A DNA stretch of 64,000 nt, taken from the NCBI GenBank assembly GCA_947498065.1, contig CANMIS010000003.1:1-64000 (forward strand), in the 5' to 3' direction. This DNA is from an uncultured Erythrobacter sp. (GTDB taxonomy: Bacteria; Pseudomonadota; Alphaproteobacteria; Sphingomonadales; Sphingomonadaceae). Shown here in pieces: positions 62,637 through 64,000 of the stretch (positions within the stretch are counted from its first letter, which is position 1; every line of letters begins with the position of its first letter). The notes below the pieces were generated by a model, which worked only from the letters and a program-made list of their open reading frames with translations, ran no database searches and was not told the DNA's origin. The position numbers and the translations under genes are program-made.

Positions 62637-63071
62637 ATGAAAGTCGATTTTTGGCAGCTATCGCGTGACCCGGTCGAAAAGGTCGTGGCGCTGATCGCCG
62701 GGCGCGTGCTCGGCTCTGATGAGCGGCTGCTGGTGGTCGCTGAGGATGCTCAGCGCCGCCAAGAAATTTCGCGCGGGCTGTGGAAGGCTGGGCCGGAGAG
62801 TTTCCTCGCCAATGGTGAAGCATCGGGCGAGGGTGCGGATCAGCATCCGATCCTGCTGTCCGACAAATGCGAATCCCCGAACAGCGCCAGCCACGTCGTG
62901 TTTGCAGATGGTGAATGGCGCGATCCAGCGGGCTTTGAACGCGCGTTCCTGCTGTTCGATGAGAGCAGCCTCGAAGCCGCGCGGGCCACTTGGCGTTCGC
63001 TCGATGGGGCAGAGGGGCTGGAGCGTTCATTCTTCCGCCAGGACGATGGCAAATGGGTGAAAGTCGCCTGA
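62637..63071 (+). CDS. holC: DNA polymerase III subunit chi
   Basis: 144 residues. MKVDFWQLSRDPVEKVVALIAGRVL and the following VVAEDAQRRQEISRGLW, then SASHVVFADG and FERAFLLFDESS, are the alphaproteobacterial HolC pattern. Chi links the clamp loader to single-strand-binding protein. Sequence conservation of HolC is modest, so identification rests on this pattern and length. It is flanked by two related lipoprotein genes. Confidence 0.85.
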   Translation: MKVDFWQLSRDPVEKVVALIAGRVLGSDERLLVVAEDAQRRQEISRGLWKAGPESFLANGEASGEGADQHPILLSDKCESPNSASHVVFADGEWRDPAGFERAFLLFDESSLEAARATWRSLDGAEGLERSFFRQDDGKWVKVA

Positions 63072-63128
63072 GCGCTTGCTTTGAGCGCAGGCTCAGCAGA
63101 TGGTGCGCGCCGGTTTAAGGAGATCACT

Positions 63129-63629
63129 ATGCGCCGTTCTGCCCTGATCATCGCAATCACTGTGCTGCTGTCCGCTTGCGGGTCTGATGCGTCGGGCGAT
63201 CAGGCAGAGGCCACTGGCGAATACGCGATTGATACGGAGACCGGCGAGGCGCGCATGACAATCGAGACGGAGAATGGGTCGTCGACTGTCCGCTCCGGCG
63301 AAAATGTGCCGGTTGAGCTGCCCGATGGCTTTTCGGTCTATCCCGGTGCGGCGGTGATCAACAACACCAATTTCAAAGATGCTGAGACCTATGGCTCCAT
63401 GCTGGTGATGGAGACGCAGGACAGCCCTGAAGACGTGGCGGCGTTCTATCGCAAGCAGGCCGAAGACGCCGGCATTCCGATTGAGTTTGAGATGGACAGC
63501 GAGGGCGCGCAAATTCTTGGCGGCAAAGACGGCACAGGCCGCACGATTACGCTCAATGCAACGCCCGAAGCTGACGCTACTATGGCTCAGCTTCTGGTAG
63601 GGTTTGACCCGGCGATGGCGAGCGACTGA
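63129..63629 (+). CDS. Hypothetical lipoprotein, paralogue of 62131-62559
   Basis: 166 residues. A lipobox ends VLLSAC near residue 18. AAGGAG lies seven bases before ATG 63129, which decides the start. The N-terminal linker is acidic (ATGEYAIDTETGEARMTIE). The C-terminal domain shares PGAxIxNN, two FxxA and SMxxM positions and DGxGRxxTLxATP with the gene before holC. Role unknown; a periplasmic location is inferred from the lipobox. Confidence 0.75.
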   Translation: MRRSALIIAITVLLSACGSDASGDQAEATGEYAIDTETGEARMTIETENGSSTVRSGENVPVELPDGFSVYPGAAVINNTNFKDAETYGSMLVMETQDSPEDVAAFYRKQAEDAGIPIEFEMDSEGAQILGGKDGTGRTITLNATPEADATMAQLLVGFDPAMASD

Positions 63630-63792
63630 ACGCAATTCCCGTAAAAGCGTAGTCCCAACTCGCAAGAGCAGGCTTGCAGCTTAGCTGCGGCGCGGCTAGG
63701 GCGCGCGCCAGAAATCACACTGTGGAGTTTTACTTCGCACTCTCTTTTCAGCGGACCAAAACTGGCCGCTTCTTACATCAAGGATATTCATC

Positions 63793-64000
63793 ATGGCGGT
63801 TACCCGCACTTTTTCGATCATCAAGCCTGACGCAACCCGCCGCAACCTGACCGGTGCGGTCACCGCCATGCTCGAAGGCGCTGGCCTTCGCGTTGTCGCA
63901 TCCAAGCGCATCCACATGAGCCGCGAGCAGGCCGAAGGCTTCTACGCCGTTCACTCAGAGCGTCCGTTCTTCGGCGAACTCGTTGAGTTCATGATGAGCG
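63793..64000 (+). CDS. ndk: Nucleoside diphosphate kinase, N-terminal part
   Basis: Transfers the gamma phosphate between nucleotides. The first 69 codons are present and the gene runs off the right edge. [19 protein letters not shown] holds the conserved Lys-Pro-Asp, and [18 protein letters not shown] holds the family pattern. The active-site His lies beyond the window. AAGGA lies upstream of the ATG. Confidence 0.95.
   Translation, partial: MAVTRTFSIIKPDATRRNLTGAVTAMLEGAGLRVVASKRIHMSREQAEGFYAVHSERPFFGELVEFMMS

Overview
The window looks like chromosomal core sequence from an alphaproteobacterium, most likely Sphingomonadales (Erythrobacteraceae-like). The main reasons are the two-piece permuted tmRNA gene with the tag ANDNEALAIAA, a mitofilin-like protein directly behind hemC-hemD, two large TonB-dependent receptors, the lptD-surA-pdxA-rsmA order, and high GC with dense ATGA-type gene overlaps. 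This assignment is inferred from gene content and was not checked against any database. I see no prophage, transposase, CRISPR array, rRNA or tRNA gene.

Layout. 1-9.2 kb (minus strand): end of an aromatic/organic-acid catabolic group (fah start, maiA, gcdH), acetyl-CoA synthetase, a single-domain response regulator, an HhH membrane protein, then flippase-gpsA-tsaD. 9.2-16.5 kb: hemC-hemD-mitofilin-like, a UbiH-type hydroxylase, DsbD, and two small proteins that overlap each other and uvrB. 16.5-25.1 kb: uvrB, an EF-hand/DUF3617 lipoprotein, an alpha/beta hydrolase, and a four-gene cluster of circularly permuted ATP-grasp, alpha-E protein, transglutaminase and the proteasome-like protease Anbu, followed by a LuxR-type regulator whose receiver domain has lost its active-site residues. 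25.2-36.4 kb: extensin-like lipoprotein, glyoxalase-fold protein, ccdA-thioredoxin, TonB receptor, bipA, TonB receptor and a DUF805 protein.

36.4-46.2 kb: a YbbA/YbbP-like ABC exporter divergent from a TesA-like esterase, recF, then a compact operon of three tandem, mutually similar 37-42 residue membrane proteins plus a PspC-domain protein behind a sequence that fits a sigma-54 -24/-12 promoter. An SDR, a NUDIX hydrolase, two TPM proteins and LemA follow. 46.4-48.2 kb: mscL, a 34-bp inverted repeat, tmRNA, an orphan protein with possible SinR/Cas2-like fold, and a small membrane protein. 48.3-54 kb: an arginine succinyltransferase operon (M20 hydrolase, astA, astB) next to malate synthase G. 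54-64 kb: PilZ protein, the lptD-surA-pdxA-rsmA cluster, pepA with a tiny DUF2256 zinc protein, holC flanked by two paralogous lipoproteins, and the start of ndk.

Most of the window is housekeeping. The best candidates for poorly described biology are the Anbu/ATP-grasp/alpha-E/transglutaminase cluster and the sigma-54-linked operon of tandem micro-membrane proteins with PspC. Acs, glcB, the ast genes and gcdH together point to growth on acetate, amino acids and acyl-CoA-yielding substrates.
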